The position numbers were made by a program, and so were the translations under genes. From NCBI RefSeq assembly GCF_000226115.1, contig NC_016458.1:7784001-7848000 (forward strand): a DNA stretch of 64,000 nt. The letters are read 5' to 3'. Shown here one piece after another: positions 30,930-43,429 of the stretch. Every line of letters begins with the position of its first letter. The first letter of the stretch is position 1. The notes beneath the pieces were generated by a model that saw only the letters and a program-made list of their open reading frames with translations, was not told the origin of the DNA and ran no database searches. This DNA is from Thermothielavioides terrestris NRRL 8126. Taxonomy: Eukaryota > Ascomycota > Sordariomycetes > Sordariales > Chaetomiaceae.

Positions 30930-33900
30930 TCACCCAGCACCCCTCTTCCCCTGCCCGCCCTGAGGCCCCTCAGCATCATCATCATCATCGATATCCAACG
31001 TATCCAAATCCTGCTCCACGCTGAGCAAGCCGAGCGCGTAGTGCGCGCGCTCCGACTGCGCCAGCACGAGCCTGCTGTCGCCGGCCTCGAGCTCCTGGAT
31101 GCGGCGGTCCAGCCGGCGCGGCCGGTTCCACACCGAGTCCGGGAACAGTGGGCCCAGGTCGGGCGGGCTGTGGTAGGGCGGCCCGCGGCCCAGCTCGGCC
31201 GCCTTGATCCAGGCGGACTCGCACCCTTCGGCGATCTGCCGCGCCGACTGCCACCCCGTGAGCCGCGCGATGTCGTGCAGCCGGCGGACCAACCAGTGCC
31301 GCTGCTGGAGGTCGCGGAACTGACGCCGGGTTAGTTGATCTTTTCTTTATTCTTTGTGATTGGGCGGGCGGGGAGGCAGTGGAAGGGTGAGCGTTTACCT
31401 GCACGCCGGCAACAAACAGTGGGAATGAACTCTCGATGAAGGCGGCGCCCACAAGCGTGCTGATGGCTGCCACGTGGGTTGTGTCTTCGTGCAAGCCCGC
31501 GGCGATTCGCGCGATCTCGTTCGCCCAGTGCCCCGTCTGCGGCGCCGCCATGCCGGCGGCAACCACGGCGACCGGCGGCATCGACGGGTGCGCCCTGTGC
31601 AGCATAATGAGGCCCATGTAATAGTTCATCCAGATACCCGCGATGCCATACGTCCGGTACATCAGGGCCGGTCCAAACGGCGTCATCTCGGGCGGCGCGA
31701 AGTCCGGGCTCATGGGCTCAAAGTCGGGACCGAGACGTGCCCGGAAGACCTCGAATGCCTGCCGGATGTCATCCCACTCCCGCATGGCCTGGGCGGTCGA
31801 GGCGTCAAAGTCCATGTCTTCGGCCGAGTCGTTGGACGGGGACGACTCCCGGGGCGGGCTGAAACCTCTCGGCACCGTAACGCGGCCCGAGCTGGGCATC
31901 AGGCCTGGGAACGATGGAGGAGACTGGCCCCGACCCATCCCCGGGCCTTGGCCTTGGGGAGGTTGGGCTCTCCTCGCCCTGCGTTTCCGGGCCAGATCCC
32001 GGGACGCAAAGTTGGCTAACCTTCCCAGTAACAGGATGGTGAAATCATACGTTCCGAAGCTGCGGGAATGATAAGATACCGGGACCCCGAGGGTGTTTTA
32101 TGCCATCAAAGAGAGTACTTACATCGAGTCGATCTTCCCAAAGGGGCCCCTAGGCACGCACTGTGTCCATTGCTGGTAGTCCATCCTGGCACTGGTCAGC
32201 AAGAAAACAGGCCAAAAAGTTCGCATCGCGTTTTACTAACAAGAGCCGTGTTCCGCCGAGGAAGCTTTGGTAGACATCCATCTTGCAGTACCACCAGTAC
32301 AGGTCGCGGAGTTGCTCGTAAGTCTCGGCGTCGCGCTGGGTGAAACGTGACGGTCGGGACGAGTCATCGAGCGCGCCGCCACGGCTGGTCCCATAGTCGA
32401 CTCTCTGGCCGGTGAGCTGGAAAAGCAGTTCGGTATCGACTGCTGAGGGGTCCCGGCTGGGATCCCCATGCGAGCCCAAGCAGAATTCATTGCATTGGTG
32501 GTTCCGAAGTTCCTGTTCCCTCTGCCGTTGACGGTAGGCGAGCAGGTCTCGGGTCATCCGCCCAAACGGGATCTCCTTAATGATGGCGCGGGCTCCCCAC
32601 ATGTGCTTACACCACTTGTCGTGGTCCGAGTTCCAAACCTCGTAGAAGCCGAGCAACAGCGTGGCGGCAAGGGTCGCTGGCTGCGACCGCCTGTTGGGAC
32701 TCTGGTAGTTCTTGGCCACTCTCCGCAAGCTCAGGTGGTAGTGTTTCATGGCCGCCGTAGGGGGTGAGCCTTGAAGTTTGGCCAACTGCAGGCTGCCCAG
32801 CGCAAGCATCGCCTGCATCAGTGCTGGATGATTGAACGCCATGATGGGGAAGGTATCTGCCAAAGAAGCATGAGCACGCTGGGAATGCCTGACACGGTCG
32901 GTTGGGCCATACTGACACGTCCATATACGTTGGCGCTGCTGAGGGGCAGGACGGCCTTCGAAGAGTGACGCGGGGTCAAACGGCTGTCTCTCGTAGACTG
33001 ATATGCTCTGGCCCGTGACGTTGACAAAGTACCAGAAGATAGCCGCCGTTTGGGAATCGTTCAAGGGCGAGCTAGCTGACGATGGCGTGTACGTGTCGAG
33101 TATATTTTCGTCAGCCAAGGGAGCGAACGATCTGATGCGCACTCCGTACACATCGTGATGCGGTTCCAAACGCCTGGCCAACTCGATACCGACATCGTGC
33201 GACTCGAGAGGGAGAACGTGATGGTCCGGAACTGCGTCGTCGTCCGACTCGACCATGGATGCTTCATCGTCTGACTGCCAATAGGCCTCACGTTCAAAGA
33301 CCTGATGGTCTGCACCGGGGACGCTGCTTTGGGGGAAGACCTGCGGGTGCTCCGGGCCTGACACGGGTGCGTGGTGTGATACGTAGCCCGGCGGGAGGCC
33401 GGTAAGACTGGGGTCGTGTTCGAATCCTTGAAGCGGCGGAGGAACGCCGAAGAAATCGTCATCTGCGGGTGGCTCTCCATGCAGAGGAGGCGGGGGGCGG
33501 TCGAAGAAGTTGCTCTGGTGGTCGGGAGCTAAAAGCGGGGGACTCGGCAATTGTTGTGGCGGGAGGAAAGGAGGCGCCCCGGCGGCTGGCGGGTTAGTCA
33601 GGCCGCCGTACCCTTGCGCAAAGGGTGTAGATGCGACACCGGAGTAGTCCACGGGCGGAGGCTTAGGGGCGATGACTGCGAGTGATCCCTGAGATGATGC
33701 GGACTTGGTCTGCGCCGCTGTGATCTGAGCATTGACGAGTGCTTCATGGACCTGCCGGTGATAGACGGGATGCCCGTAGAGGTGGGCAGGGGGGAACGAT
33801 CCCAGCGGCTCCTTGAAAGTAAGTCTTTGGCTGTATCCTTCGCATTCTCGCTTGGACTTGATGCAGTTGTTGCAAGTCGGCTTGCCTTCGTCACACTTGA

Positions 33901-34161
33901 TGCGGCGTCTCCTGCAAGCTAGAAGATGGAGTGTTAGGAGGCGGGGTTTAGTACCGCCGGTAGGACCAGCGATGCCTACAATGCATATGGGACACCGAAC
34001 TCACTTAGGCACCCAGTTTTAGTCCGTTTCCTCACCGTTGTCTTCTTTGGGGGCTTCTGTGGCGGTTTCTCTGCCTTGATCCCCGACGTTGACGGCGGGG
34101 ATGGAAGTGGCTGTGGCTCTGTCGGAGAGCCAGCATTTGCGGGCGGCTCTGCCGGATCCAT
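30930..34161 (-). CDS. Zn(II)2Cys6 fungal transcription factor
   Basis: Nuclear DNA-binding regulator. Five exons, 34161-34005, 33918-32241, 32185-32123, 32059-31399 and 31319-30930, splice in phase to 982 residues. The binuclear zinc cluster is split by intron 1 and reads C51-x2-C54-x6-C61-x6-C68-x2-C71-x6-C78 (CLTCRRRRIKCDEG...). A basic, Pro/Lys-rich head precedes it. A 250-residue Pro/Asp-rich disordered region follows, then a middle homology region with FPIMAFNHPALMQAMLALGS and LLLGFYEVWNSDHDKWCKH. The tail is acidic (DIDDDDDAEG). ATG 34161 is used because the longer open frame begins at a GTG. The 63-nt exon 3 links two otherwise separate frames. Target genes cannot be inferred. Confidence 0.9.
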
Positions 34162-37006
34162 AGCGGTGGCGAGAGAAATGGGCGGGGAGAGATAAAGCGA
34201 GATATCTGTCCGCGAGACTGGCTCGGGACGATGAAGTATCTCGGGGTGGTGGTTCCGCACAAGTTGAATCAGACAATATGCCCGACACGCTCACATGATC
34301 AAGCCAAGAGTGCACCAGTGAGGCAAATAAACCTTGGGAGAGATATCACCGGAGGTGCCAAGGAAACAGTGTCTCGAGATGGTGCAGAGACCGCGCGTCC
34401 ACAAGGGGTAGGTTGTAGGTGATAAATCACCACACACCACTGTGCGCCGGCCCAGGCAGCGGAGAGTGGCGGGACCAATGCTGTACGTTGAGGCGAGCCG
34501 CGGCAGGGGATTGTGACAGTCTAGAGCCAGTGTAACACGGAGGTGAGTCGCCAACTGCCCTCGTCCTCGGAACTCGGTTCTCGAAGCGCCGGCTTCAAAC
34601 TGAGTAGGACACAGCAACAGCAGTCTCTTAGGTTGCCATGGCCGGCCGAGGCGGCTGAGATCCAGGCATCCGACAGTGCTCAGGGCTGGCACCGGACGTG
34701 GTCGACACAAGGCGTGGACCAAACTGGCTTCTTCGTCCGCGGTGATCCTCCAGGGGCGGCGGGAAGAGGCCGGACGGAAGCTATCGCCGACTGTCCTGTC
34801 TAGAAGCCTTTCTGCAAGACCGGCCGGGAGAAATTTCCTCGCCCAGGGCCGCTGTGAGGGACGGGCGGCCGGCCGAGGAGTGTTGCGCTGACAGATATCG
34901 AGCCGCCGTGGCGTTGGACGAGAGCATCACGGCCCGATCGTGGGAGACGCTGCTGCTATGTGTGAGAGGGCAGATCGGCGGCCAGCAACCGCACATGGAA
35001 AGCTTGTGCTGGCTTGCTGCGGCTTGCAAGGGTGAGGCCGTTGTCTTACACTACACTAGTCAGTTCACGGTACGGATACGTCCATTACACTACCAGAGTC
35101 GTAATGGTGCATTACACTGAGTTACACCGTATGTAGGTGGGGCGCGGAAACACTTCCGCCTCTTCCCCTCCTAACTAAAGAGCTTGACAGGGTGGCCGCC
35201 TGCCTGTCGCGCTGAGCTGTGCGAGGGGCTAGAACATCCAGAACAGGGGGGCTGCAACCTGCCCGCGTGCTGCCCTCGCATTGAAGTCGCAGTGCAGTGC
35301 CATTGAGATGCAGCACGACGGCGGGGCCGGCTGGGTCCCACGCACTTCTCTCAACAACCGGGGACAGTCCGGCGGCGCTGCGGCAGCCGTCGGACGACCC
35401 GCACGCCGTGATCGCGAATACCGCAATTCCGGATCGTCGAGGCTCCAGCTTGGAGGTGCTGCCGTGTCTGTCGTTGCTGCCGTTGCGCAGCACACAGGGC
35501 GAGCTGCAGTTGCCCTGTGCCTGCCGTTGGCAGCTCTGGTCGGCCACACAAACAAAGGGGGACCCTCCGTGGACTGGGGGGCTCCCTTTGCTGGCCAGTG
35601 GCATGCGGATGCCGAAGGATTCGCGGCCGTGATACGGACTACGGAGCCTTGAGAGCAATGCGACATTTGAAGACCAACGAGGACTGACTGGCATCCGCCG
35701 TTACACAGTATGTTGGAGGTGAGGAAGCATCTACCTAACTACGGAATATTGCGTACAGGAGTTGGAGTGCTCTGCCGAGCGCAAATTGGGGCTTGCCATG
35801 GCCTTCGCTGGCGCCTTCCTGGTCCGAGGCTTCCCAAATGGCCTTAGTCCCTTCCCGCCGCTCATGTAAGGTACGTTGCGCTTTCCATGCTTCAGAAAGA
35901 TTGCCTGCATCTCGCGGGGAGTGCCGCAGCCGTGATCCTGACAATGCATCAACCGGCACTCCGAAGCATACCGCGCAGGGACCTGGTCAGGAAGGTTGGG
36001 CAAGGGGGTCCCGTCCATACACAGTGCAGTAATGGATCTGGGTCAATGTTACGTACTATACCTGGTAGCAAAGGCCTACTGGTGTGTGCAGTAGTACACC
36101 TAATAAGCTTCCCATCCGGGCCGCGGAAGGACCGGGGCGATACGACGTCGACCCACGGCCTTGAATATCTGCAGCCGCAGAGGAGAATGGGAGCTTGCTC
36201 TGCAGTTGGGCGGATGTCCCAATGCCTGTCGCACTGCAAACCCAGGTTGGCAACGATGGGCAACACTGCAGCTTGGGGTGCGACGACGGGGATGGGGGGA
36301 GCTCCAATTGTGGGAAACATCAGTACGAGGAAAGACGGCGAGAATAGCGGTGGCATATGGCCGAGAAGCGGGGAGAAATAAGGTTTGTTGAGCGTGCAGT
36401 CCAATGCTCGCAGTGGACAGAAGCTACACAGAATTCAGTAAGGAATATGTACGGAGGTTCCGTCGTTCAAGAAAGAGCCGTAAAAAAGGCCGAAGCTGTT
36501 TGAAGAGAAACCTGGAAGCCGCAGTTGTCCGCCGCTCCCGGACCGGCAGAAATATTGCAACGACAGTCGGCCACTCTTCTCCGCCTTTCACTCCGTGTTA
36601 GTCTCGGCCGGCATAACGTTAGCTGAAACGGCGCTTGCCGAGTTGAATCGGTGCAAGTTTGCCCTAGCGCAGCCGGAAACTTGGGTAGCACCGCGTGGAA
36701 TGTTTGCCGTCGTTTGTTGGCAGGTCGAGGCTCGTCAGCCCTGGTGTGCACATACACTACAGTATGTCCACGAAGGTTTGAATGTTTGGAAGATCACTGC
36801 GGGGCCCCAACTCGACCACCGATTGCACCCCCCACTCTCACCACTCTCAGTAGGCTCCGTGATAAGGCCGCCCCACTTTTTTTTTTCTGCCTGGGCTTGA
36901 CGTACGCTGGACTGTGCACGGAGGTAGAGCTGCGCCAACAACCTCGGATCACACCGAAGGTCGTCAACCTTCGCGGAAACGGTGCAACAATAGCAGTGCT
37001 GCCACC
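34162..37006. promoter_or_regulatory. Divergent 2.8-kb region Zn2Cys6 factor / RRP8
   Basis: A long intergenic region between divergent genes, probably with an extended leader for the transcription factor. Short frames overlap on both strands without motifs. TTACACTAC-type words cluster at 35045-35125 and recur elsewhere in the window. I do not see a gene or a mobile element. Confidence 0.4.
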
Positions 37007-38788
37007 ATGTTTCCAGTAAAGGGCCTCAGCATTTCGGCTGAGAAGCTGAAGGTCGAAACGCAGGGCTCAACGGCACCTGCGGCATCTGCGCCGAAGCCGT
37101 CGAGGAAGCGGAAACGCCCAGGGAGCACAGAAAATGTGACGGCCGCGAACCTTGCACCCCTGTGGGAAAAGGTCATTGAGCGCAAGGGGCCGTCAGGACC
37201 GGCGGACAATGCCCAGCCTAAGAAACACAGCAAGCGTCAAAAGACGCAAAACGAGCCTTCAGCTCCGGGAAGCGCTGCAGTCAAGGACGGCGCTGTCCAG
37301 CTAGAAAGCAGAAAGCAGCAGAACCAGCCCGTCGACAAAGCCGGCGAGAGACAGAAGAAGAAGGACCAGAGGAATGAGAAACGGGATTCTCCAGTTACTG
37401 GGGAGAAGGGTGTAGACGAGTGGAATGGCATCGATGATGACGAGAATGCCCCCGAGGCAGCCCAGCAGACGGTAGACAAAGCAGAGATGGAGAAGGCGGC
37501 AGATGTGGAGAAGGCGAAAAACAAGAAGAAGAAGAAGAAGAAGCACCATCAGCAGCAACAGGGGACCGGAGATGGTGCCACGGAAAACACCAAACATCAA
37601 CAGCAACCGAAGGACAAGGAACCCGGGACGCAGACGGCACCTCAACCCGCACCTCCTGCCCCAGCCCCGGCCCCGGCCCCGGCCCCGGCCAAGCTCACCC
37701 CCCTCCAGGCCTCCATGCGCGAAAAGTTGATATCGGCTCGCTTCCGCCACCTCAATGAAACTCTCTACACGCGCCCCTCGGCCGAGGCCTTCCAGCTCTT
37801 CCAAGAGTCCCCCGAGATGTTCTCCGAATACCACGAAGGCTTCCGCCGGCAAGTCGACGTCTGGCCCGAGAACCCCGTGGACGGGTACATCGCCGACCTC
37901 AAAGCCCGCGCCAAAGTCCGCTTTCCCCCACGCAACCGCAACGAGCCCGTCACAGCCGCCCAGCTCCCCCTTCCCAAGCCGCCCAACTCCAAAACCTGCA
38001 CCGTCGCCGACCTAGGCTGCGGCGATGCCAAGCTGGCCAAGGCTCTCCAGCCGCTCAAATCCAAACTGCACCTCGACATACACAGCTTCGACCTGCAGAC
38101 AGGCGGCTCTCCGCTCGTCACTCGCGCCGACATCGCCAACCTCCCGCTCGCCGACGGCTCCGTCGACGTCGCCATCTTCTGCCTCGCCCTGATGGGCACC
38201 AACTGGACCGACTTCATCGAGGAGGCCTACCGCGTCCTGCGCTGGCGCGGCGAGCTGTGGGTCGCCGAGATCAAGAGCCGATTCGCCAGCCCGCAGAAAA
38301 AGGGATCGTCTTCTTCGGCAGTGGTGGCCCACAGCGTGGGGCACCGCAAGAAGGGCGCCGCAGCAGCATCAGCATCAGCACCAGGAGGCAAGAAGTCCAA
38401 AGCGGCCCGCCAGCACGACGCCGAAGAGGAAGAGGAAGCCAACCTGGCCGAGCTCGCCGCGCAGGTCGACGGCGCCGCCGAGGCGCGCGGCGGCAAGAAG
38501 CAGCAGGAGACGGACATCTCGGCGTTCGTCGAGGTCCTGCGCAGGCGCGGCTTCCTGCTCAACCGCGACCTGGGAGACGGCGCGGTCGACATGAGCAACA
38601 AGATGTTTGTGCGGATGCACTTTGTCAAGGCCGCGCCCGCGGTGAAGGGGAAGTGCGCTGTGGCGGAGAAGGCAGCGGCGCAGGGACAGGGACAGGCGGC
38701 GAAGAAGAAGTTCATTGGCGGGGACGAGGACGAGGACCATGTCAACGAGGCGGCGGTGCTGAAGCCCTGTGTGTATAAGATTCGTTGA
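37007..38788 (+). CDS. RRP8: RRP8, 25S rRNA N1-methyladenine methyltransferase
   Basis: Nucleolar SAM-dependent enzyme. In yeast RRP8 methylates one adenine of the large-subunit rRNA and aids early pre-rRNA cleavage. Intronless, 593 residues from ATG 37007, which sits in GCCACCATGT. The longer frame from 36914 starts at a GTG and is rejected. The N-terminal 240 residues are a Lys/Glu-rich disordered tail with poly-Lys tracts and an (AP)n run. The catalytic part starts at LTPLQASMREKLISARFRHL and continues with LFQESPEMFSEYHEGFRRQV. SAM motif I is VADLGCGDAKLAK near 333-345, followed by ADIANLPLADGSVDVAIFCL and LMGTNWTDFIEEAYRVL. A low-complexity insertion of about 70 residues, with GGKKSKAAR and EEEEEAN, interrupts the end of the methyltransferase domain. 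Confidence 0.95.
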   Translation: MFPVKGLSISAEKLKVETQGSTAPAASAPKPSRKRKRPGSTENVTAANLAPLWEKVIERKGPSGPADNAQPKKHSKRQKTQNEPSAPGSAAVKDGAVQLESRKQQNQPVDKAGERQKKKDQRNEKRDSPVTGEKGVDEWNGIDDDENAPEAAQQTVDKAEMEKAADVEKAKNKKKKKKKHHQQQQGTGDGATENTKHQQQPKDKEPGTQTAPQPAPPAPAPAPAPAPAKLTPLQASMREKLISARFRHLNETLYTRPSAEAFQLFQESPEMFSEYHEGFRRQVDVWPENPVDGYIADLKARAKVRFPPRNRNEPVTAAQLPLPKPPNSKTCTVADLGCGDAKLAKALQPLKSKLHLDIHSFDLQTGGSPLVTRADIANLPLADGSVDVAIFCLALMGTNWTDFIEEAYRVLRWRGELWVAEIKSRFASPQKKGSSSSAVVAHSVGHRKKGAAAASASAPGGKKSKAARQHDAEEEEEANLAELAAQVDGAAEARGGKKQQETDISAFVEVLRRRGFLLNRDLGDGAVDMSNKMFVRMHFVKAAPAVKGKCAVAEKAAAQGQGQAAKKKFIGGDEDEDHVNEAAVLKPCVYKIR

Positions 38789-39278
38789 GTACTCACCGAG
38801 TACGGGTCACATGGATTCTGCCGGATGTGCAGGAAAATCAAAAATAGGGGCATCTAAAGGAGTTGGGTGTGCCTTCCCGGCCCGTCGTGTTCCAAATACC
38901 TATTCTCAACTTAGCGGAGGTAGCCGGCTGAGCAACGATGTCGGTGGAGTTCTAAGCTACCCTTAACTGCCCTCCACCCCTAGGTGGTTCCCGAGCTCTC
39001 CGCAGCATGATGCCCTCTAGAAAAGACTGTGTGTGTCCTGCAAACCGAGCTGTATACCCCATCCACCATTTGTGCCCAGGTCCCCCCAAGCGTAAATACC
39101 GCGAGTCAGAGCAACGTAGCCCAAGATGGATCCGGCATGCCCCATGCAGATGTGATGTGTCTCATTTGCGCCTGGAACCCTGTGTATCCCATTCCGCCGG
39201 AGGAAGATTTCGTAAATCCGTTAACGTCGTCGCAAAGCTATTATCAGAAGGAAGGGAGGGATGAAGGTGTAGACCCGG
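38789..39278. other. Convergent 3' region RRP8 / DDI1
   Basis: 490 bp between convergent stop codons, holding 3' untranslated sequence. Nothing else supported. Confidence 0.35.
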
Positions 39279-40712
39279 TCAGTCCTGGAAGATCAGGCTG
39301 GCCGCGTACTCGACGTTGCCGCCCGTCGCCTCGAGCGCCTGGACCGCCCTCTGCTCCGACGCGCCGAGGGCCATGAGCTGCTCGATGTGTTCCCTGGGGA
39401 ACGTGTGCCGCTGCGGAGCGGGAGGCGCAGCCGGGGCCGCACCGACCTGGTATGATCCCTGGGCGGGCGCGTGCACGGCGCCGGACCGCTGGCCGATGGT
39501 GGTGCCCGCGGGGCCGGGCACCGTCGGTTCCCGCTGGAAGGCCTCCTCGGTCTCCTTGGGGATGTCGGCCGGGCCGAGGAACGGCACCTCGATCCCCTGG
39601 ATCACCAGCTTGTCCTTGGCGAGATCGATGCACGCCTGGTGGCGCTTCAGCATGTCGAGCCCGAGCAGCAGCTCCACCTGCTTGCCCTCCATGACGGTGA
39701 AGCTGCATGGCAGGAAGAGCGGCCCGATCTTGATGGGCGCCGAGTGCACGCGGCCGATGATGTTGGCGGTTCCGACGCCCCGCGCGACGCCGGCGAAGCG
39801 CTTGTCGACCAGACGCATGATGCCGCAGGCTTCGGCGCACTGCGGGCTCATGATGGTGGCTTGCGCGCCCGAGTCCACCAGCGCCTTCATCTTGTAGCCG
39901 TTGACCTCCACCTCGAGATACAGCATGTGCACGGTGCCGAAAACTGGGGGCCAGGATAGGTTAGCAGCGGCACCGAAGAGAAATTGCTACAGTGTCAGGC
40001 GGCGCGCGGTAGTATTACCTTCGGGGTTGTGTTCCATGGCGCTCTGCAGGTTCTCCATGACGCGCTCCTGGCGGATGATCTCCTCTATTCTGGCCTGGGC
40101 CGCGGGGTCGAATGGGTCCTCGTTCAGCATCTGGATCTGGCGACTGCGCTCCTCGCGCTCTCTCCGCTCCCGCTCGAGGCTCTCGGCAAACAGGCGGGCG
40201 AACGCCTGCGGGTCCTCCAGCACGGCCACCAGGTCAGGTCTCGACCGGGCCAGCTCGCCCCTCAGGTTCGGATCCCCGAGGATCTGCAGCCGGATCACTT
40301 CTGGGTCTTGCTCCGCAGGGCGCCGCGCCGCACCGCGGGCCCCGCCCTGGCCGGCATGCCGGCCTGATGCCGGAACCGTCGTGCTGCCGCGCATGTCGCG
40401 AACGTGGAGCGCGAGCATGTCGCCATCGGCGATCCCCAGTTCTGCCAGCGTCTTTGAGTTGTCGGTGATGAGTTGGCCATTGTGGTAGAGGTGTTGGGCG
40501 CTGGGGTGGTGGGTAGTCTCGGCTTGGATGGAACTGCGCAGGGTCTCTATCGTCATCTCGGGGTAGACCTCGAGGGACAGCAGGTCCTGGTCTTCGCCTT
40601 GGGGCTCCGAGTCGGTGATGGTGAGCGTGATGCGCCTGGGCTGTGTCAGTATCCCATCGACGAAAAAGCGAATACCTACCCAGAACTAGAGGCCCCCATG
40701 CTCAGCTCACAT
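39279..40712 (-). CDS. DDI1: DDI1 ubiquitin-shuttle aspartyl protease
   Basis: UBL-UBA shuttle factor with a retropepsin-like protease, acting in ubiquitin-dependent turnover and secretion control. Exons are 40712-40711 (two coding bases), 40635-40019 and 39943-39279, giving 427 residues. The start codon is split: AT ends exon 1 and G begins exon 2, giving MRITLTITDSEPQGEDQDL, the expected DDI1 N-terminus. The UBL domain covers about 1-80 (HLYHNGQLITDNSKTLAELG). The middle helical region contains ELARSRPDLVAVLEDPQAF. The protease core has VFGTVHMLYLEVEVNG and LVDSGAQATIMS with catalytic Asp near 230. The C-terminal UBA domain is about 390-427 (EHIEQLMALGASEQRAVQAL). DSG instead of DTG also occurs in animal DDI2. 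Without the split codon the first in-frame ATG would truncate the UBL domain. Confidence 0.95.
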
Positions 40713-43429
40713 TTTGAGGGGGCGCGTGATGTGTTTGAGGGCGGTTTTCGAGGGCCAGGCAGGCAGGGACACTGTTGGGTGAAGACGCGAGACAAGTGGG
40801 AGAAATGAGAGAAGGCGAAACCTGGAAGCAAAAGTTAAACAGCGTTTGTCTGCGCCCCGCTTCCTTTCGTAAGGCGAACAGGCAAACGTCTAACTCTGAG
40901 CGACGAGGGGCTCCGAGGAGTTCGTTTGGCAGCTTTGTAAGGTAGGGAGGCGTAACGGTCTCTGGACACGGTGAAGTCCAGCGGAAACCCGAAGCCAGCC
41001 GCTAGGTACCTTAGTAAGGTAACGTTGACTAACGCTGCTTAGCTCCCAGCCTGCAGCAGATGTTGCAGGGGTGTTACTCCCTAAGGTCGGGTCGATTGGG
41101 CCTACCTAGGCCACCGACGTGGGCCGTTTGTTGCCTAGATCCACCACACAGGCAGCTCACGGAACGACATGGGGTACGGACCAGCGAACTGGCGTCGCCA
41201 AATAAGGTAAGGTAGCTAGGTCCCGTTAAGCGCTGCAAAGCACTGCCGCGACAACAGTGAAGTATAGGTCGGCGCTGTTTTTGCCACTCTCTTCCAAAAA
41301 GGAGCGCTTGCATCTCGGAATGGAACTTACATCTCCCCGGTTCTCTCGAATGGAACGCTTTGGAAGAGCGCAGAGGAACATACATAAGCCGGAGCACTCT
41401 GGTATGGGCGAAGCAGCGCCGGTTGCATGTCACTCGTGCGGCAGCTCCGGGTGAGCTCTCGGACACAACCGGCGGTCAGAAAGGGACGAATTGACGCCAC
41501 AGTCAGTCAGGGCAACGGTCCGAGATGCCCCAGCTGACGAAAAAGGAGGTTATTTCGACGCTGGCGCAGGGCCAGAACTCGGCATGGACGACATGATTGG
41601 GCACGCGACGAGTACATAGGTACATAATCACATCACCCCCCTCTGCCTTGTCCTGCGTCGAGAGCCGCTAGCCGCAGCCCACACAGTCCTACCAAGGTCG
41701 TAGTGCCTCCTTGTTCTGCAGATATCCTCGTTGGTGCAGATGCAGATATTAATAGAGTACATCCCAAGATGACCGACTCCCCGGATGTCCCCGCAGTTGC
41801 AGCATCAAAATTGCGCCGAGAATCTCTTCCTCACCCGACGACGGACTGCACTACCTCGGTTTTGAGAAAAACTCGTCCCCTCTTTCTCGATCCTCCCGGG
41901 CCGGAAGCTAGCCGCCTCCCGTGTTACCCTCCGCCGGCCACCTGCTGTTTCAGAACGGCTTGATGCAGTAGCAGACTCCAGCGTGCGGACAGTAGGGAGG
42001 CTTCACACCGTATTAACCGGTGAAGCGCCGGGGCTCCGTGATACCCACCCGCAGTTTACCCTCCGTCGATGCAGTGCTGCAGCCGTCCAGGATGAGCGAT
42101 CTGCAGCCGCAAGCCTGACAGCGTCTCGTCCCACGCAAACGTGCGCGCCTTCCCTTCCGCCGGCTCGAGTAGGTAGCATCGGGACGGAAGCCGATCAAAC
42201 GGAGCGGGGCGGGTGATGTGCAATCTGCAGGTGGAATATCGGGACATTCTACCCGCTTTCTGCTTGGCGGCGCATCGAAGAGGCGCATGTCCATGATGAG
42301 ACTCGCCGCGAATATCCTGCGCACCCTTCATCTTACCCCCTGTGGTTTCATCGCGCAAAATTTTCGTTTGCTGCTGCTTTCGCACGGTTGCCTGGCCTCA
42401 ACCCAAAGCCAAACTCACCTTGACGAGGGCCGTGTGCTGTTTGTTGACTGCACGTGCGATAGAACACTCTATGTGGAGCGACCAGAGTGACGTCAGGAGG
42501 GGCAGCTGCTACCCCGCGATTGAGCTTCCCAAGCACAGTAGCCGTGGACCTCTTGCTTCAATTGTTCGCGCTCAACTCCACCAACATGTGCTGAGTACCT
42601 AGATCACGACAAGAATGGGAAGAATTGGGAAGATAAAAATAGCGAAAATAAGTTGAAGAATGAATGAGGAAGAGTAAATTGAGGAAATAAAATGCTAAAC
42701 AAGGGAAATGAGATATTGAGGAGCAAAATCGAAGAGCAAAAACATGAGCTTTGGTCGATGCCTTAAAACTACTGTGTAATGTTACGTAATTACCTAACCA
42801 CCTGAGCCAGCTCCAGCAAGCCTCTAAGCAACAACAAAGGATTGACAATCAAAATCGTTAGGCCTAACACTCCTTGACCCCCTTATTGTATTGACCGACA
42901 TGTCCCAGAGCCAATGGGCCTGCAGACAAGCTTGTTCGGATCACTCATCTACCTGACCTAAGCCATCTCTTGCAAACTGCCATGGCCTGCTGAGTTGTCG
43001 AACGTGCGTAAGGTAAGTGTTTCCCCACACGGCGATACATGCACAGCAAGCGAGCCACACAGTCGCGACTCCCGGTCTCAGTGATTCTCGCAAAACTTCA
43101 TCCGATTCTCAATTTTGTTGCCCTTCTTTTTATGCCTACCCAAGTTGTCATAGCTTTCGAAAAATTATTTTTTCTTTAACTACCTACCTAACAAAGCTAC
43201 AGCGCAGATTTTACCCAGCAAGACCCAAGCGGGCAGCAAACCGTCCAGCCTGTAACTACAACATCCAACATCAACCTCAGCAAGCCGCGCTGCAATCGTC
43301 CGGCGAATCAGAGACTAAGACCGCCGAACCCGACAGCGGACGCCAGCCACTTTTCACCCGCTTCGCGAACTCGGCGGTCCGATCAATTGGCCCACTGCAG
43401 CCCAGCGAGCTGTCGGGATCGGCGCAGGT
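40713..43429. promoter_or_regulatory. Divergent 2.7-kb region DDI1 / acetyltransferase
   Basis: Contains both promoters and probably the unresolved 5' leader of the acetyltransferase. An AT- and purine-rich patch occupies about 42605-42740. The frame at 43017-43484 has coding-like codons near 43260-43428 and may be an upstream exon of the next gene (see that entry). No RNA gene or repeat family recognised. Confidence 0.4.

Noticed and set aside
36914..37006. N-terminal extension of RRP8
   Set aside because: The extension begins at GTG and has no similarity; ATG 37007 sits in GCCACCATGT and begins the plausible N-terminus.
42558..42848. 96-codon Leu/Phe/Ser/Cys-rich minus-strand frame
   Set aside because: It is the complement of an AT- and purine-rich patch; its hydrophobic look is a composition effect.
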